Below, piece after piece: positions 51,299 through 60,765 of a DNA stretch of 64,000 nt. This stretch comes from Bryobacterales bacterium (GTDB lineage Bacteria; Acidobacteriota; Terriglobia; Bryobacterales; Bryobacteraceae), in NCBI GenBank assembly GCA_003170295.1, contig PNAJ01000022.1:1-64000 (forward strand), read 5' to 3'. The translations under genes were made by a program, and so were the position numbers. The notes below the pieces were generated by a model, which did not search any database, was not told the DNA's origin, and saw only the letters and a list, made by a program, of their open reading frames with translations. The stretch's first letter is position 1. Each line of letters opens with the position of its first letter.

Positions 51299-52551
51299 TT
51301 CCCCACTGGCGAGACGTGCAGCTTCAGCCCCTCCACCGAAACCACGCGCACCTCCCCGCCTTTCTCCACCGGCACCTCCGACTCCGCGTTCCAATATTCT
51401 CCCTGCAGGAATACGGTCCCGAAAGGCGTCAAGGCTGTCCGAGCCTCGGCGATTTGATTCACTAGCGTATCCGTCCCCATCACCGCCTTATTCGCCCGCG
51501 CGCGAATCACCAGCGAGACCAGAAACATCGTGATCAGCGCGAACGGCACGCTCACCGCCAGCGCGGTCGACAAGTGAATCCGCATCTCCGGCGGACCATC
51601 GATCAGCAGCATCGCGCCCAGCACCATCGCCACCGTTCCTCCGATACCCAATATTCCGTGCGACGCAAACTTCGCCTCCAGCACGAACAAAGAAACACCG
51701 AGGATCAGCAGCGCCGCGCCCACCCAGTTGATCGGCAACACCGTTAGGGCGGATAGCCCCAGCAGCGCCAGAATCCCTCCGGCGACGCCAGGAAAAATCA
51801 GCCCCGGCGCCGAAAATTCAACATAGATCCCGAGCGCCCCTAGCACCAGCAGAATGAATCCGATATTCGGATCGGCAATCGACGCGATAATTCGCTCGCG
51901 CAGCGTCGGCTTATAATCCACCACCTCGGCGCGACCAGTGTGCAGCACTTCTTCCGACCCATTGAATCGCTTGATCGACACGCCATCGAGCCCGGCCAAC
52001 AGCGCCCGTTCATCCGGCGCGATGCGGTCGATCAAATGATTGTCGAGCGCCTCTTTTTCGGTAAACGCTTTTGCCTCGCGAACGGTCGACTCCGCCAGTT
52101 CCACGTTGCGGCCTCGCTTCAGCACCGTGCTGCGCAGCCATGCCGAAACGTCATTCTCGATTTTGTGCCGCATCACCGCGTCCATCTCCTGGTTCATCAG
52201 GACCGGAGAGGCCGCCCCCGTGTTGGTCCCCGGGGACATCGCGGCAACATCGGAGGCTTCGAGCAGAAAAAATCCAGCCGAGGCCGCGCGCCCGCCACTG
52301 GGCGTCACATAAGCGATCACCGGCACGCGCGAAGCCACGATCTTCGCCGTGATCTCGCGACTCGAGTCAACCAGGCCGCCCGGCGTATTCAGCCGCAGCA
52401 GAATCGCCGACGCGTTCCGGGCCGAGGCTTCCTCAATCGCGTGGCCAATGATTTCGACTGTCACGGGATGAATGATCCCATCGACATTCACGGCGATCAC
52501 GCGCTGCGCCTGCGCGCACATCGCCAAACCGAGCAGAAGTGCGATCCGCAT
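51295..52551 (-). CDS. nfeD: Membrane-bound serine protease of the NfeD/ClpP class
   Basis: The protein has 418 residues with a signal peptide. The ClpP-like protease domain (about 18-210) has LLRLNTPGGLVDSSREI, then YVTPSGGRAASAGFFLLEAS with the nucleophile Ser, and MSPGTNTGAASPV. Five or so membrane helices cover about 235-355, and the OB-fold NfeD domain (about 360-418, FGTVFLQGEYWNAES) ends the protein. Long NfeD proteases usually pair with a stomatin/SPFH gene; none is adjacent here. Confidence 0.92.
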   Translation of the reverse strand: MRIALLLGLAMCAQAQRVIAVNVDGIIHPVTVEIIGHAIEEASARNASAILLRLNTPGGLVDSSREITAKIVASRVPVIAYVTPSGGRAASAGFFLLEASDVAAMSPGTNTGAASPVLMNQEMDAVMRHKIENDVSAWLRSTVLKRGRNVELAESTVREAKAFTEKEALDNHLIDRIAPDERALLAGLDGVSIKRFNGSEEVLHTGRAEVVDYKPTLRERIIASIADPNIGFILLVLGALGIYVEFSAPGLIFPGVAGGILALLGLSALTVLPINWVGAALLILGVSLFVLEAKFASHGILGIGGTVAMVLGAMLLIDGPPEMRIHLSTALAVSVPFALITMFLVSLVIRARANKAVMGTDTLVNQIAEARTALTPFGTVFLQGEYWNAESEVPVEKGGEVRVVSVEGLKLHVSPVGK

Positions 52552-52581
52552 AACTTCAGGGTACAGCTACTCTAGTAATGA

Positions 52582-53598
52582 GTGTCCTATCGCAAGATTC
52601 TGGTGCGCGCCACCAACTGGGTGGGCGACGCCGTCATGTCCCTGCCCGCCCTCCGCGCCCTCCATGAAAGGTTCCCCTCCGCGGAAATCTCCATCCTCGC
52701 GAAACCTTGGGTAGCCGATTTATATGGACGGGAGCCCTTCTGCCATCGTGTGATTCCCTACTCGCCCACCAGTCTTGCCGGAAAATGGCGCGCCGCCCGA
52801 GTTCTGCGCTTGGAAAATTTCGACTGTGCCATCCTCCTGCAAAACGCCTTCGAAGCCGCCGCTGTCGCCTTCCTCGCGCGCATCCCCGAACGCATCGGCT
52901 ACGCCCGCGACGGCCGCAGCGCTCTGCTCACCCGCGCCGTCCCCGTTCCTAAACCCGGAGAGATTCCGCCCCACGAGCGTTTTTACTATCTCGAGCTGCT
53001 TCATCGCGCCGGCATTCTCGATACCTTGCCTAACAACGAATTCATTCGCCTCGACGGTGCGCCCGCCGCGCGCATCGCTGGCCTCGATCGATTTCGAGCT
53101 ATAGGCCTCGGCGAGACCATCGTCGGCGTTAGCCCCGGAGCCGCGTATGGAACCGCGAAACAATGGCTCCCGGACCGCTTTGCCGCCGCAGCCAGCCACG
53201 TCGCGAATGACCTCCGCGCGAAAATCGCGATCTTCGGATCGGCCGCCGAACGCGAGCTATGTGACTCCGTCGCCCAGGCCTGCACTGCACCGGCGAAGAA
53301 CTTCGCTGGAGAAACGTCGCTCGCCGAGTTCATCGAGATGGCCGCCGCGTGCCGCGTCTATTTGACCAACGATTCCGGCGCCATGCACATCGCCTCCGCG
53401 CTCGGCGTGCCCACCGTGACGGTCTTTGGTCCCACCGACGAAATCGGCACCGGCCCCACCGGTCCTCTCGCGCGCATCGTGCGCGAACCGGTCGAATGCA
53501 GCCCATGCCTCAAGCGCGAATGTCCCATCGATCATCGCTGCATGACCCGCGTCGAAGCGATTCGAGTAGCGCACGTCGCTCTCGACCTGTTGAAATAG
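52582..53598 (+). CDS. waaF: LPS heptosyltransferase II
   Basis: The protein has 338 residues from GTG at 52582. GT-B glycosyltransferase family 9: ILVRATNWVGDAVMSLPALR at the N-terminus, IGVSPGAAYGTAKQWLPDRF in the middle, and LTNDSGAMHIASALGVPTVT with FGPTDEIGTGPTGP near the donor site. Cys-rich CSPCLKRECPIDHRCM is typical of WaaF. It adds the second heptose to inner-core LPS. First gene of a four-gene envelope run. Confidence 0.93.
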   Translation: MSYRKILVRATNWVGDAVMSLPALRALHERFPSAEISILAKPWVADLYGREPFCHRVIPYSPTSLAGKWRAARVLRLENFDCAILLQNAFEAAAVAFLARIPERIGYARDGRSALLTRAVPVPKPGEIPPHERFYYLELLHRAGILDTLPNNEFIRLDGAPAARIAGLDRFRAIGLGETIVGVSPGAAYGTAKQWLPDRFAAAASHVANDLRAKIAIFGSAAERELCDSVAQACTAPAKNFAGETSLAEFIEMAAACRVYLTNDSGAMHIASALGVPTVTVFGPTDEIGTGPTGPLARIVREPVECSPCLKRECPIDHRCMTRVEAIRVAHVALDLLK

Positions 53599-53608
53599 AA
53601 TACAGAGA

Positions 53609-53956
53609 GTGGATACACGTGAAAAAATTATCGACGCAGCCCAAGCCCTCCGCATCGCATCCGCCGACGCAATAGTAGTCAGCGGATACTTCGACCCTCT
53701 GGTAGCCTCGCACGCCGAGCGATTAGCAGCCCTCAAACCCATCGGCGCGAAGCTCCTGGTCCTGATCGCCACGCCGGACAACGCGATTCTTCCCGCCGCC
53801 GCCCGAGCTGAATTAGTCGCAAGTCTGCGCTCCGTCGATTACGTTTCCGAGTTCACCGGCGGTCTGACTCCGCACATCCATCTGGAACAAGAAGATGCCG
53901 AGCGCTTTGCCGCGCTCCTCAAGCACGTACACGCCAGACAAAAATGCGCATCTTAG
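53609..53956 (+). CDS. Nucleotidyltransferase-like protein (HldE C-domain-like), degenerate active site
   Basis: The protein has 115 residues from GTG. It resembles the cytidylyltransferase-like domain of RfaE/HldE: IVVSGYFDPLVASHAERLAA, then GAKLLVLIATPDNAILPAAA, then LVASLRSVDYVSEF. The canonical HxGH nucleotide-binding motif is altered to ASHAER, so activity is doubtful or differs. Location between waaF and waaC supports a role in heptose supply or its relic. It overlaps waaC by 13 bp. Confidence 0.6.
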   Translation: MDTREKIIDAAQALRIASADAIVVSGYFDPLVASHAERLAALKPIGAKLLVLIATPDNAILPAAARAELVASLRSVDYVSEFTGGLTPHIHLEQEDAERFAALLKHVHARQKCAS

Positions 53957-54861
53957 TTGTCCGCCTCAGTTCGATGGGCGATGTGATCCACGCGCTGCCC
54001 GCCGTGGCGAGCCTCAAGCACAGTTTCCCCCATAGCCACGTCAGTTGGGTGATCCGAACCCGCTGGATGCCTCTGCTCGAAGGAAACCCGTTTGTCGACG
54101 AAGTGATTCCCTTCGAACGCACGCTTCGCGGCATCATCGCCACACGCCGCAAGCTCCGGGAAATCCGTTTCGACCTGGCTATCGATTTTCAAGGCCTCCT
54201 GCAATCGGCACTGGTTGCCGCCGCGGCCAGACCCGACAGGATCGCCGGATTTCATCGATCTCAAGTGCGCGAAAAAGCCGCCGCGCTGTTCTATTCGACC
54301 TGTGTCGAAGCCCGCATGCAGCACGTCGTCGATCGAAATTTGGAATTGGTCGCCGCGGCCGGCGCGTCCAGCCTGCTCCATACGTTTTCCTTGCCCGATG
54401 GATCTCCCGAAGGCCATTTGCCCGACGGAAAATTCATTCTCGCGAGCCCGCTCGCCGGTTGGGGTTCGAAACAGTGGCCCGTCGAGTTCTACCAGGAACT
54501 GGCCACGCGTCTTGATATCCCTCTGGTCGTGAACGGACCGCCCGATGCGGCGGACATTCTCTCCACGATTCGTGGCGCGCATGTGCACCTCTCTGGGATC
54601 GCCGGATTGATTCACGCGACGCGGCGCGCGCAGGCAGTCGTCGGTGTCGATAGCGGCCCTCTGCACCTGGCCGCCGCGTTGTCAAAACCAGGCGTCGCGA
54701 TTTTCGGACCGACGGACCCGCTGCGCAACGGCCCATATGGCGGCACCATTCGCGTTCTGCGCGGCGCCGATGTCTCAACCACCTATAGGCGAGCCACCGG
54801 AACTCACGACAGTATGCGCGCCATCTCCCCGCAGGATGTACTCGAGGCGCTGCCCGCGTGA
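53944..54861 (+). CDS. waaC: LPS heptosyltransferase I
   Basis: The protein has 305 residues, family 9 glycosyltransferase: RILVVRLSSMGDVIHALPAV, then AIDFQGLLQSALVAAAA, ILASPLAGWGSKQWPVEFYQ, and VVGVDSGPLHLAAALSKPGV with FGPTDPLRNGPYGG. It transfers the first heptose to Kdo. It follows the nucleotidyltransferase-like gene and overlaps the ICMT gene by four bases, so the four genes form one operon. Confidence 0.92.
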   Translation: MRILVVRLSSMGDVIHALPAVASLKHSFPHSHVSWVIRTRWMPLLEGNPFVDEVIPFERTLRGIIATRRKLREIRFDLAIDFQGLLQSALVAAAARPDRIAGFHRSQVREKAAALFYSTCVEARMQHVVDRNLELVAAAGASSLLHTFSLPDGSPEGHLPDGKFILASPLAGWGSKQWPVEFYQELATRLDIPLVVNGPPDAADILSTIRGAHVHLSGIAGLIHATRRAQAVVGVDSGPLHLAAALSKPGVAIFGPTDPLRNGPYGGTIRVLRGADVSTTYRRATGTHDSMRAISPQDVLEALPA

Positions 54862-55400
54862 GCTTTCCCAAACCTTACGCCGATCGAGTCGCGAAATTGC
54901 GCGTGCCCGGCGGCTTCATCCTCGTCGCCGCATTTTTGTGGCTCTCCGCGCCCACCGAAACTTCGCTTGTCATCGGACTCCCGGTTTCGATCCTCGGACT
55001 CGTTCTGCGCGCCTGGGCTGCCGGGCATCTCGAAAAAAATACAACGCTCGCCGACGGAGGCCCTTATGCCTACGTCCGCAATCCTCTTTATATAGGAACG
55101 CTGGCAACAGCCGCAGGCCTGGTAATCGCTTCGCGGCGATGGGAATTGGGTGTCCTCTTCGCGGCGGTGTTTTTGCTGATCTACTTGCCGGTAGTCGAAC
55201 TCGAGGAACAGCATCTCCGCAAGCTGTTCCCCGAGTACAACGAGTACGCCCAGCGCGTCCCGCAACTGCTTCCGCGATTTTCCGGGACCAGCGCGAAGCG
55301 TTTCCGGTGGTCGGTGTACATGAAGAACCAGGAGTATCAGGCCCTCCTCGGTTTTCTCGCCGGCGCCGCCGTTCTGGCTTGGAAAGCGGCTATTATTTGA
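54858..55400 (+). CDS. Isoprenylcysteine carboxyl methyltransferase (ICMT/PEMT)-family membrane protein
   Basis: The protein has 180 residues with about four or five membrane helices. The SAM-binding C-terminal region shows GGPYAYVRNPLYIGTLATAA and EEQHLRKLFPEYNEYAQRVP, the R-N-P-x-Y and E-E...F-x-x-Y pattern of this superfamily. The bacterial substrate is unknown; a lipid or polyisoprenoid methyl acceptor is likely. GTG start inside the waaC end. Confidence 0.88.
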   Translation: MSFPKPYADRVAKLRVPGGFILVAAFLWLSAPTETSLVIGLPVSILGLVLRAWAAGHLEKNTTLADGGPYAYVRNPLYIGTLATAAGLVIASRRWELGVLFAAVFLLIYLPVVELEEQHLRKLFPEYNEYAQRVPQLLPRFSGTSAKRFRWSVYMKNQEYQALLGFLAGAAVLAWKAAII

Positions 55401-58083
55401 CCTTAAAATCGTTGAAATGCAGGATCGCGTTAAACAGCATATTGAACTCGCCGTAGTTCTGCCACCGATAGATGGGGTTGGTCGAGAACATCAACACTTG
55501 CCCCTGACCGACCGGGACATCTAGAATCGCGGGCCGGCCGCGGATTTCGTTCGCGCCTTTCATGAGACCGCTCAACACCGCTTGATCGCCACCCGGAAAA
55601 CGCATCAGCACTTGCGATTCGCGATCCGCAAGGGGCACCGTCAATAAAGGACCGTTGGCCCATCGCACCGGCACCATCTTATCGATATAGCCATAAAAGA
55701 CAGGATGAACCGGCCGCGTGATCTCCGCCTGCACAATCGGACCAGGCGCATAAAAGGCAGCGCTGGTCCGCGCCGCTTCCACTTTGCGAGTGATCCCGAA
55801 ATCGGCGGGGAAAGAACTGGCGGTGCCGAGCGTGATCATCAAGCCGCCCTGCTCGACGAATTTCTGCAATTCGACCACGCCTTCCAGGCCCATGCCTCCG
55901 GTGATGTCGTCCGATTCGCCATACATTCCGAGCGTCTTAAAATCGTCGGACTTTTTATAGGGGATCGGCTTGCTCTTCGCGTCGATGTCGTAGACCAGCC
56001 CTTTCGATCCGCGGCCCAGGTTCGGAATCACGATCACGTCGTAGGCCGCGCGCAGATTGCCTCGCTTCACGCGCTCCTTATATATAAGGTCGAACGGCAC
56101 TTCGAAGTGGTCGAACGCGTAGCGCACCCAACCGACTTCCTGGGTGCTTCCCCATGTCGAATAAACCGCCAGGCGCGGCAGATCGACGTCATGCATCGCG
56201 ACCGTGGGCGCGGCGGTCAACGCGACCGCTTTCAAGCCGAGCGGCTCGACCGCGGCCTTCAGCTTTTCATACGAATTCGCGGGAAAAATCAGCGAACCAG
56301 CGGGGATTTCCTGATCGCCGGATTTAAAAGTCTGCTCGACGGCCCGCGCGGCAATATCCTTCAAGCGGTAGCGCAGCGTGACCAGATTGTTCGAGCCGTT
56401 TTCAATCACGGCATAACCGCCTGGCGCGGACGAGCCTCCGCTTACGACGCCGTGGACTTCGAATTTGTCGATGGTATCGACTGGAATATCGAGCACCGCT
56501 TTATCGGCGATCTCGATCACCTTCGAGTGCGTCATCAGCCCCATAGTCCAGCCGGTGTCGTCATACGTGGTCAAATTGGCGTCCGGAAATTCCTGTTTTT
56601 CGAGCAGGATTTTCGCGAGGCGTCCGTAGGGCTGATCGCGCTTGATCACGAGCGACCCGGCGGGATACGTGCCCTCTTTCAAGTTCACCTCGCCCTTTGA
56701 TCGGCCCACTTCGATGCCTTGCAGACGCAGCGTGTTCACGACGAAGGCAACGCGCGTCTGGTCCTGCCCGGCGGGAATCACGTAGCCGTGGATCTCGTCG
56801 TTCTTGCCGGCTTCGATCGAATTCCGGCTCTTCTTATAAAAGTTTTCGAGAATGATCTGCGGGAACGCCGCAGTCAATTGCAGCGCGGTCAGCACGCCCG
56901 TTTCGCTGTAATTCGTGTTGTTGCGCATGGACCAATCGACCTCTTTATAAGGAGGCACGGGACGATACCATTCGCGCGTGGTCTGCGCGGGCCCGCCTCT
57001 ACCGCCTCCGCCTTCGGGTGCCGCCACGCGGCGATGCATGGTGTTCGCGCCGCCGTTGCCGAAGGTTTCATACATCCGCAACATGCCGTTGTGATTCGAC
57101 GCCATGAATCCGAGATATCCGGGCGACCACATGTCGACAAACGCGTGCGTCCAGACGCCCGGCATGCCGTACTTGATCATCTGCTCCATCTCGAAATTCG
57201 AAAACCAGGGAAGCTCGCCGTAGAGAATCGGATCGAGCGTGGGGTTCTGCGGAGCCTGCCCACTGAACGTATACATAAAAGGCACAGACTCGTGCAGCTC
57301 ATGCATGATCGGCGGGTGCCATTGCAGATACCAATCGAGCAGAGTGCGCATAGTCATCTGCGAGTAATTGATATCGCGATTGTTGTCGTGAAAGATGTAC
57401 TTGCCCCAGTAAGGAGGACCACCCATGTTGTCCTGCTCGCCGGTTTCGTTGATCTTGTATTTGTAATACCAGTCGACGTAGCGATCGCGTCCGTCGGGAT
57501 CGGCGACGGGCGTCACGGAAACGACCACATTGTCGCGGATGCTCTTGATCAACGGCGTATCTTCTGTCGCCAGGCGGTAGACCAGCTCCATCAGCATCTC
57601 GGATGGTCCCGTTTCCGCGCTGTGCAGGCCTCCCATCACGTGATAAATCGGCTTGGCCTTGGCAATGATGGCGCGCGCGTCGGCGTCGCTGATCTTGCGC
57701 GGATCGGCGAGTTGCGCGAGATACTGGCGCTCGGTTTCGAGATTCTTTATGGAATCGTCGGAGCCGACGAAGACGACGACGCACTCGCGTCCCTCATCTG
57801 TCTTGCCAATGTTGATGACCTTCACGCGCGGCGATTTCGCGGCGAGAGCTCGGTAGTAGCGCAGAATATCAGTGTAGTAGGTGAGCTTTTTTGGGTTCCC
57901 GATGTAGTAGCCCAACACGTCCTTCGGCGAAGGAACCACGCCGCCCTTAGGAAGATGGTCGACCAGCGGACTCATGAACTCGGGCTTCGTGGTCCAGTCC
58001 TTGACAGCCTTTGCGAATTCGTCGTCCATTTGTTGGGCGAAGGCGAGGGAGCAGACGGCGAGGCAGGAGAGCAGCAGGCGCAT
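55393..58083 (-). CDS. Exported M14-family zinc carboxypeptidase, large
   Basis: The protein has 896 residues from ATG at 58083 with a signal peptide (ending AFAQQ). The M14 domain (about 50-420) has the zinc motif GGLHSAETGPSEMLMELVYR (H-x2-E) and the distal His in IMHELHESVPF. Beyond it lies a long C-terminal region (about 430-896), partly beta-rich, with a glutamine-amidotransferase-like stretch (LAVYSTWGSTQEVGWVRYAF, then VELQKFVEQGGLMITLG). This layout is common for Acidobacteria and Bacteroidota M14 peptidases. A signal peptide without a membrane anchor implies a periplasmic or secreted enzyme. Confidence 0.88.
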   Translation of the reverse strand: MRLLLSCLAVCSLAFAQQMDDEFAKAVKDWTTKPEFMSPLVDHLPKGGVVPSPKDVLGYYIGNPKKLTYYTDILRYYRALAAKSPRVKVINIGKTDEGRECVVVFVGSDDSIKNLETERQYLAQLADPRKISDADARAIIAKAKPIYHVMGGLHSAETGPSEMLMELVYRLATEDTPLIKSIRDNVVVSVTPVADPDGRDRYVDWYYKYKINETGEQDNMGGPPYWGKYIFHDNNRDINYSQMTMRTLLDWYLQWHPPIMHELHESVPFMYTFSGQAPQNPTLDPILYGELPWFSNFEMEQMIKYGMPGVWTHAFVDMWSPGYLGFMASNHNGMLRMYETFGNGGANTMHRRVAAPEGGGGRGGPAQTTREWYRPVPPYKEVDWSMRNNTNYSETGVLTALQLTAAFPQIILENFYKKSRNSIEAGKNDEIHGYVIPAGQDQTRVAFVVNTLRLQGIEVGRSKGEVNLKEGTYPAGSLVIKRDQPYGRLAKILLEKQEFPDANLTTYDDTGWTMGLMTHSKVIEIADKAVLDIPVDTIDKFEVHGVVSGGSSAPGGYAVIENGSNNLVTLRYRLKDIAARAVEQTFKSGDQEIPAGSLIFPANSYEKLKAAVEPLGLKAVALTAAPTVAMHDVDLPRLAVYSTWGSTQEVGWVRYAFDHFEVPFDLIYKERVKRGNLRAAYDVIVIPNLGRGSKGLVYDIDAKSKPIPYKKSDDFKTLGMYGESDDITGGMGLEGVVELQKFVEQGGLMITLGTASSFPADFGITRKVEAARTSAAFYAPGPIVQAEITRPVHPVFYGYIDKMVPVRWANGPLLTVPLADRESQVLMRFPGGDQAVLSGLMKGANEIRGRPAILDVPVGQGQVLMFSTNPIYRWQNYGEFNMLFNAILHFNDFKVK

Positions 58084-58131
58084 AAGAGAATATGATGGCA
58101 CACTGGCCTGATTTGTGGTATTTCAGGGAGG

Positions 58132-58374
58132 GTGAGCGACCAGCCTGCAACCCCGCAAAATCTGCCCGATGCCTTCCGGCAGATGGAAGAAGAGCTGACG
58201 AGGGCGATTCGCGACTCCCAAGAGGAGTTACTAAGAGCGTTCCAGCACCCGTTGTGCTCGGTTGATCGGAGGGAACCCTCTCCGTTCCTTTCCTACCTGG
58301 AACGCCGCCTCCCTGAGCTCGATCGCAAAAAGAGTATCTACGAACCACTAATCCCGAACCGCAGCCATTCTTGA
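58132..58374 (+). CDS. Hypothetical small protein, 80 residues
   Basis: A GTG-started frame encodes an 80-residue charged protein (LPDAFRQMEEELTRAIRDSQ, then EELLRAFQHPLCSVDRR). It is mostly helical and its tail overlaps the convergent DUF2442 gene by 27 bp. No family recognised and no clear ribosome site; it may not be real. Confidence 0.35.
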   Translation: MSDQPATPQNLPDAFRQMEEELTRAIRDSQEELLRAFQHPLCSVDRREPSPFLSYLERRLPELDRKKSIYEPLIPNRSHS

Positions 58375-58623
58375 ATTCAACGGAATTCCAGCAATTTTAG
58401 CGTAAAGAACATCGGAGTCGAGGTCGGCTCCGTTGGGCCAACAGACCACACCAAGTTCCGGATGAACGTAAACTTTTCGAAATTCGGTTGGATCGCGCAG
58501 GGGCGCGAAGATTCCCTCGAAGGAGATAAGTGTATCCAACGCCACGGAGCCTTCCACGCCATCCTCGAAACGTACTTGCAGACAATATGGATCGGTAGGG
58601 ATCACAGAAACGATATCTTTCAT
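58348..58623 (-). CDS. DUF2442 family protein
   Basis: The protein has 91 residues. The DUF2442 core is YCLQVRFEDGVEGSVALDTL, then FAPLRDPTEFRKVYVHPELG and VVCWPNGADLDSDVLYAKI. It commonly follows a DUF4160 gene, as here (7 bp downstream). The pair has features of a toxin-antitoxin-like module; activity is not established. Confidence 0.9.
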   Translation of the reverse strand: MKDIVSVIPTDPYCLQVRFEDGVEGSVALDTLISFEGIFAPLRDPTEFRKVYVHPELGVVCWPNGADLDSDVLYAKIAGIPLNSRMAAVRD

Positions 58624-58630
58624 CGCTGGG

Positions 58631-58890
58631 CTACTCCAAAGGCTGCACTCGGCTCAAGGGCAATTGCCTGCGCGCCTGTCTCCAATTGTCCAACAGTTCG
58701 CTCCGGTGCAGAGCGGCCCACTCGACGACAAGCCCGAGGACTCGCAGCGATAGGTCGCCTTCCAATATCGCAAGTCTTCGATGGCGATGACGGCCCGCTG
58801 ACCGCCATAACGAACATGAAAATGCGGCGGTGGATGGTCATTGTAGAACATCGCGATGATGATCCCGAAAAATCGGCTGATCTCCGGCAT
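58631..58890 (-). pseudogene. DUF4160 family protein, frameshifted near 58757
   Basis: The first frame gives MPEISRFFGIIIAMFYNDHP, then PPHFHVRYGGQRAVIAIEDL, a clear DUF4160 start with the H-x-P-P-H-F-H motif. After YWK the frame degenerates. Adding one G in the AAGGCGAC stretch near 58757 restores GDLSLRVLGLVVEWAALHRS, ELLDNWRQARRQLPLSRVQP and LE to a TAG at 58631, the normal DUF4160 end. Restored length is about 86 residues. This is either a sequence error or a recent mutation. Confidence 0.78.
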
Positions 58891-58934
58891 TAGACTAATC
58901 TTTTTTCCACGTCGCCTCGCTCAGACCGTGAAAC

Positions 58935-59288
58935 TTACAGCCAGCGGGTACAACCAGCCAATACCACCAGAGCGCATGAACCAACCACAGCTCCACGGGC
59001 CTGATACGCTCGGAAGAGCGCGGCAATCCCGGCGAGAACAACGATGACGAGATTCAAAAGAATGATTAGGGATCGTTGTGAAGTGTAATAGAGTCCCAGA
59101 AGATTGGGGCGCCAAAGTCCAAAGAACAGGAAAAAATAGCTTACTGTGGAAATCCACGCCGCCACGTGAATGCGCCGCCTGGTAGTCACGGCATTGGACA
59201 AACGGTGCCACATAAATAGGAGTGCGCCGATCGGACTTAGAAGCAAGACCCAGATGACAGTTCGGATCAGTGAATCTGCTGCGGTCAT
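58935..59288 (-). CDS. Small membrane protein of unknown function
   Basis: The protein has 117 residues with about three or four membrane helices (WVLLLSPIGALLFMW, ISTVSYFFLFFGL, LIILLNLVIVVLAGIAALF, GAVVGSCALVVLAG). No family recognised. It lies downstream of der on the same strand, 41 bp away, and could be read through from it. Confidence 0.62.
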   Translation of the reverse strand: MTAADSLIRTVIWVLLLSPIGALLFMWHRLSNAVTTRRRIHVAAWISTVSYFFLFFGLWRPNLLGLYYTSQRSLIILLNLVIVVLAGIAALFRAYQARGAVVGSCALVVLAGCTRWL

Positions 59289-59329
59289 TGGCTCGATTAT
59301 AGACCTTGATTTTCGGCCAAAGCGCCGAG

Positions 59330-60703
59330 TTACCGCCGCTTCGTCTTAATCACAATCGGCGTCCCCTCGAACCCGAATTTTTCCCTTAGCCGATTAATCA
59401 AAAACCGCTCCGCCGAGAAGTGCATGTCGCCTGCTTTATCCGTGAAAACGATAAACGTCGGTGGACGCACGCTGCCTTGGGTGATGTAGAAAATCTTCAT
59501 GCGGTATTCCCACTGCAACTCCGCGACGAAGCGGTTTAGCGCACCTGTGCTGATGTGCTTATTCGCGGAATCGTATGCGCCCTTGATCAATGGGAGCAGC
59601 CCGCGAGTCCCATGTTTTTTGTTCGCCGACACGAATGCGATGGATGCGTAATCGAGAAATTTCAAGCGGTCGTGCAGCTCTTCTAAGAATTTGCGCTTGT
59701 CCCGTTCTTTCGCGATGTCCCATTTGTTTACCGCGATGACGATGGCTCGTCCCTCTTCATGCGCGTATCCTGCGATGGTCGCGTCTAGCGACAGCACTCC
59801 TTCGCTCGCATCGATCACGAACAGGGCGACGTTGCACATACGCAAGTGGCGGCGCGCCATCACGACGCTCATTTTCTCCGCCATCAGCTTCGTTTTACCC
59901 TTGCGGCGAATGCCCGCGGTGTCGATGAACACGTACTCCGTGCCGCTATCGACGATGGTTTCGTCCACCGCGTCGCGCGTGGTTCCGGCGATGGGCGAAA
60001 CGATGGCTCGCTCCGAGCCCGTTAACGCATTGAGTAGCGTCGATTTGCCGACGTTCGGCCGCCCAATGATCGCGACCTTGATTTTCGGCGACTCCTTCGC
60101 ATGCTCCGCCGCAGTCGATTCCTTCACCGGATGTTCCGGTTTGATCGCGCGCGCGACGTCAATCGGAAAATTCGCCGTGACGTGCTCGAGCAGATCGTCG
60201 AGACCGAGATGATGCTCGGCCGACACCGGGAAAAGATGCTCGAAGCCTAAGGTATGAAATTCGTGCGTCAACACCTCGCGCTTCTGACTATCGATCTTAT
60301 TCACCGCGAGAGAGACCGGCTTGCCGAGCTTGCGGAGCATCTTCGCCAAATCGCGATCCGGCCCGGTAATCTCCGCGCGGCCATCGATTAAAAAGATTAC
60401 TTGCGCCGCGTCTTCGAGCGCGACGCGCGCCTGTTTCAGAATCTCGCGCGGGATCATTTCCGTATCGTCGGTGATGATGCCGCCCGTATCGATCAGCTCA
60501 AACGGACGTCCGCGATACGACGCTGCGCCCGCGATCCGGTCGCGCGTAATTCCCGGTTCATCACCGACAATAGAACGCCTTTGCCGCAAAATCGCGTTAA
60601 ATAACGTCGATTTTCCGACGTTGGGCCGCCCGACGATCACGACGGAAGGCAGCGCGGAATGCGGCGCAAATTCGTCCGCTTCAGATTGAGGAGGCAAAGG
60701 CAT
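59330..60703 (-). CDS. der: Ribosome-assembly GTPase Der (EngA)
   Basis: The protein has 457 residues with two G domains, unique to Der: G1 motifs GRPNVGKSTLFN (near 27) and GRPNVGKSTLLN (near 205), G3 DTGGI and DTAGIRRKG, and G4 NKID and NKWD. The C-terminal KH-like domain (about 375-457) has YRMKIFYITQGSVRPPTFIV. ATG at 60703 (MPLPPQSEADEF) is preferred; the frame upstream overlaps the typA promoter region. It acts in 50S subunit maturation. Divergent from typA by 62 bp. Confidence 0.97.
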   Translation of the reverse strand: MPLPPQSEADEFAPHSALPSVVIVGRPNVGKSTLFNAILRQRRSIVGDEPGITRDRIAGAASYRGRPFELIDTGGIITDDTEMIPREILKQARVALEDAAQVIFLIDGRAEITGPDRDLAKMLRKLGKPVSLAVNKIDSQKREVLTHEFHTLGFEHLFPVSAEHHLGLDDLLEHVTANFPIDVARAIKPEHPVKESTAAEHAKESPKIKVAIIGRPNVGKSTLLNALTGSERAIVSPIAGTTRDAVDETIVDSGTEYVFIDTAGIRRKGKTKLMAEKMSVVMARRHLRMCNVALFVIDASEGVLSLDATIAGYAHEEGRAIVIAVNKWDIAKERDKRKFLEELHDRLKFLDYASIAFVSANKKHGTRGLLPLIKGAYDSANKHISTGALNRFVAELQWEYRMKIFYITQGSVRPPTFIVFTDKAGDMHFSAERFLINRLREKFGFEGTPIVIKTKRR

Positions 60704-60765
60704 GAGAAGATAGTAAAGTGCGTTGCGCTTGCGCGCCGGTGCACGACTCAAAGAATAACACCCGA

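Noticed and set aside
56719..58095. Plus-strand frame of 458 residues opposite the M14 peptidase
   Set aside because: Shadow of a strongly supported coding gene; no recognisable domain and abnormal composition.
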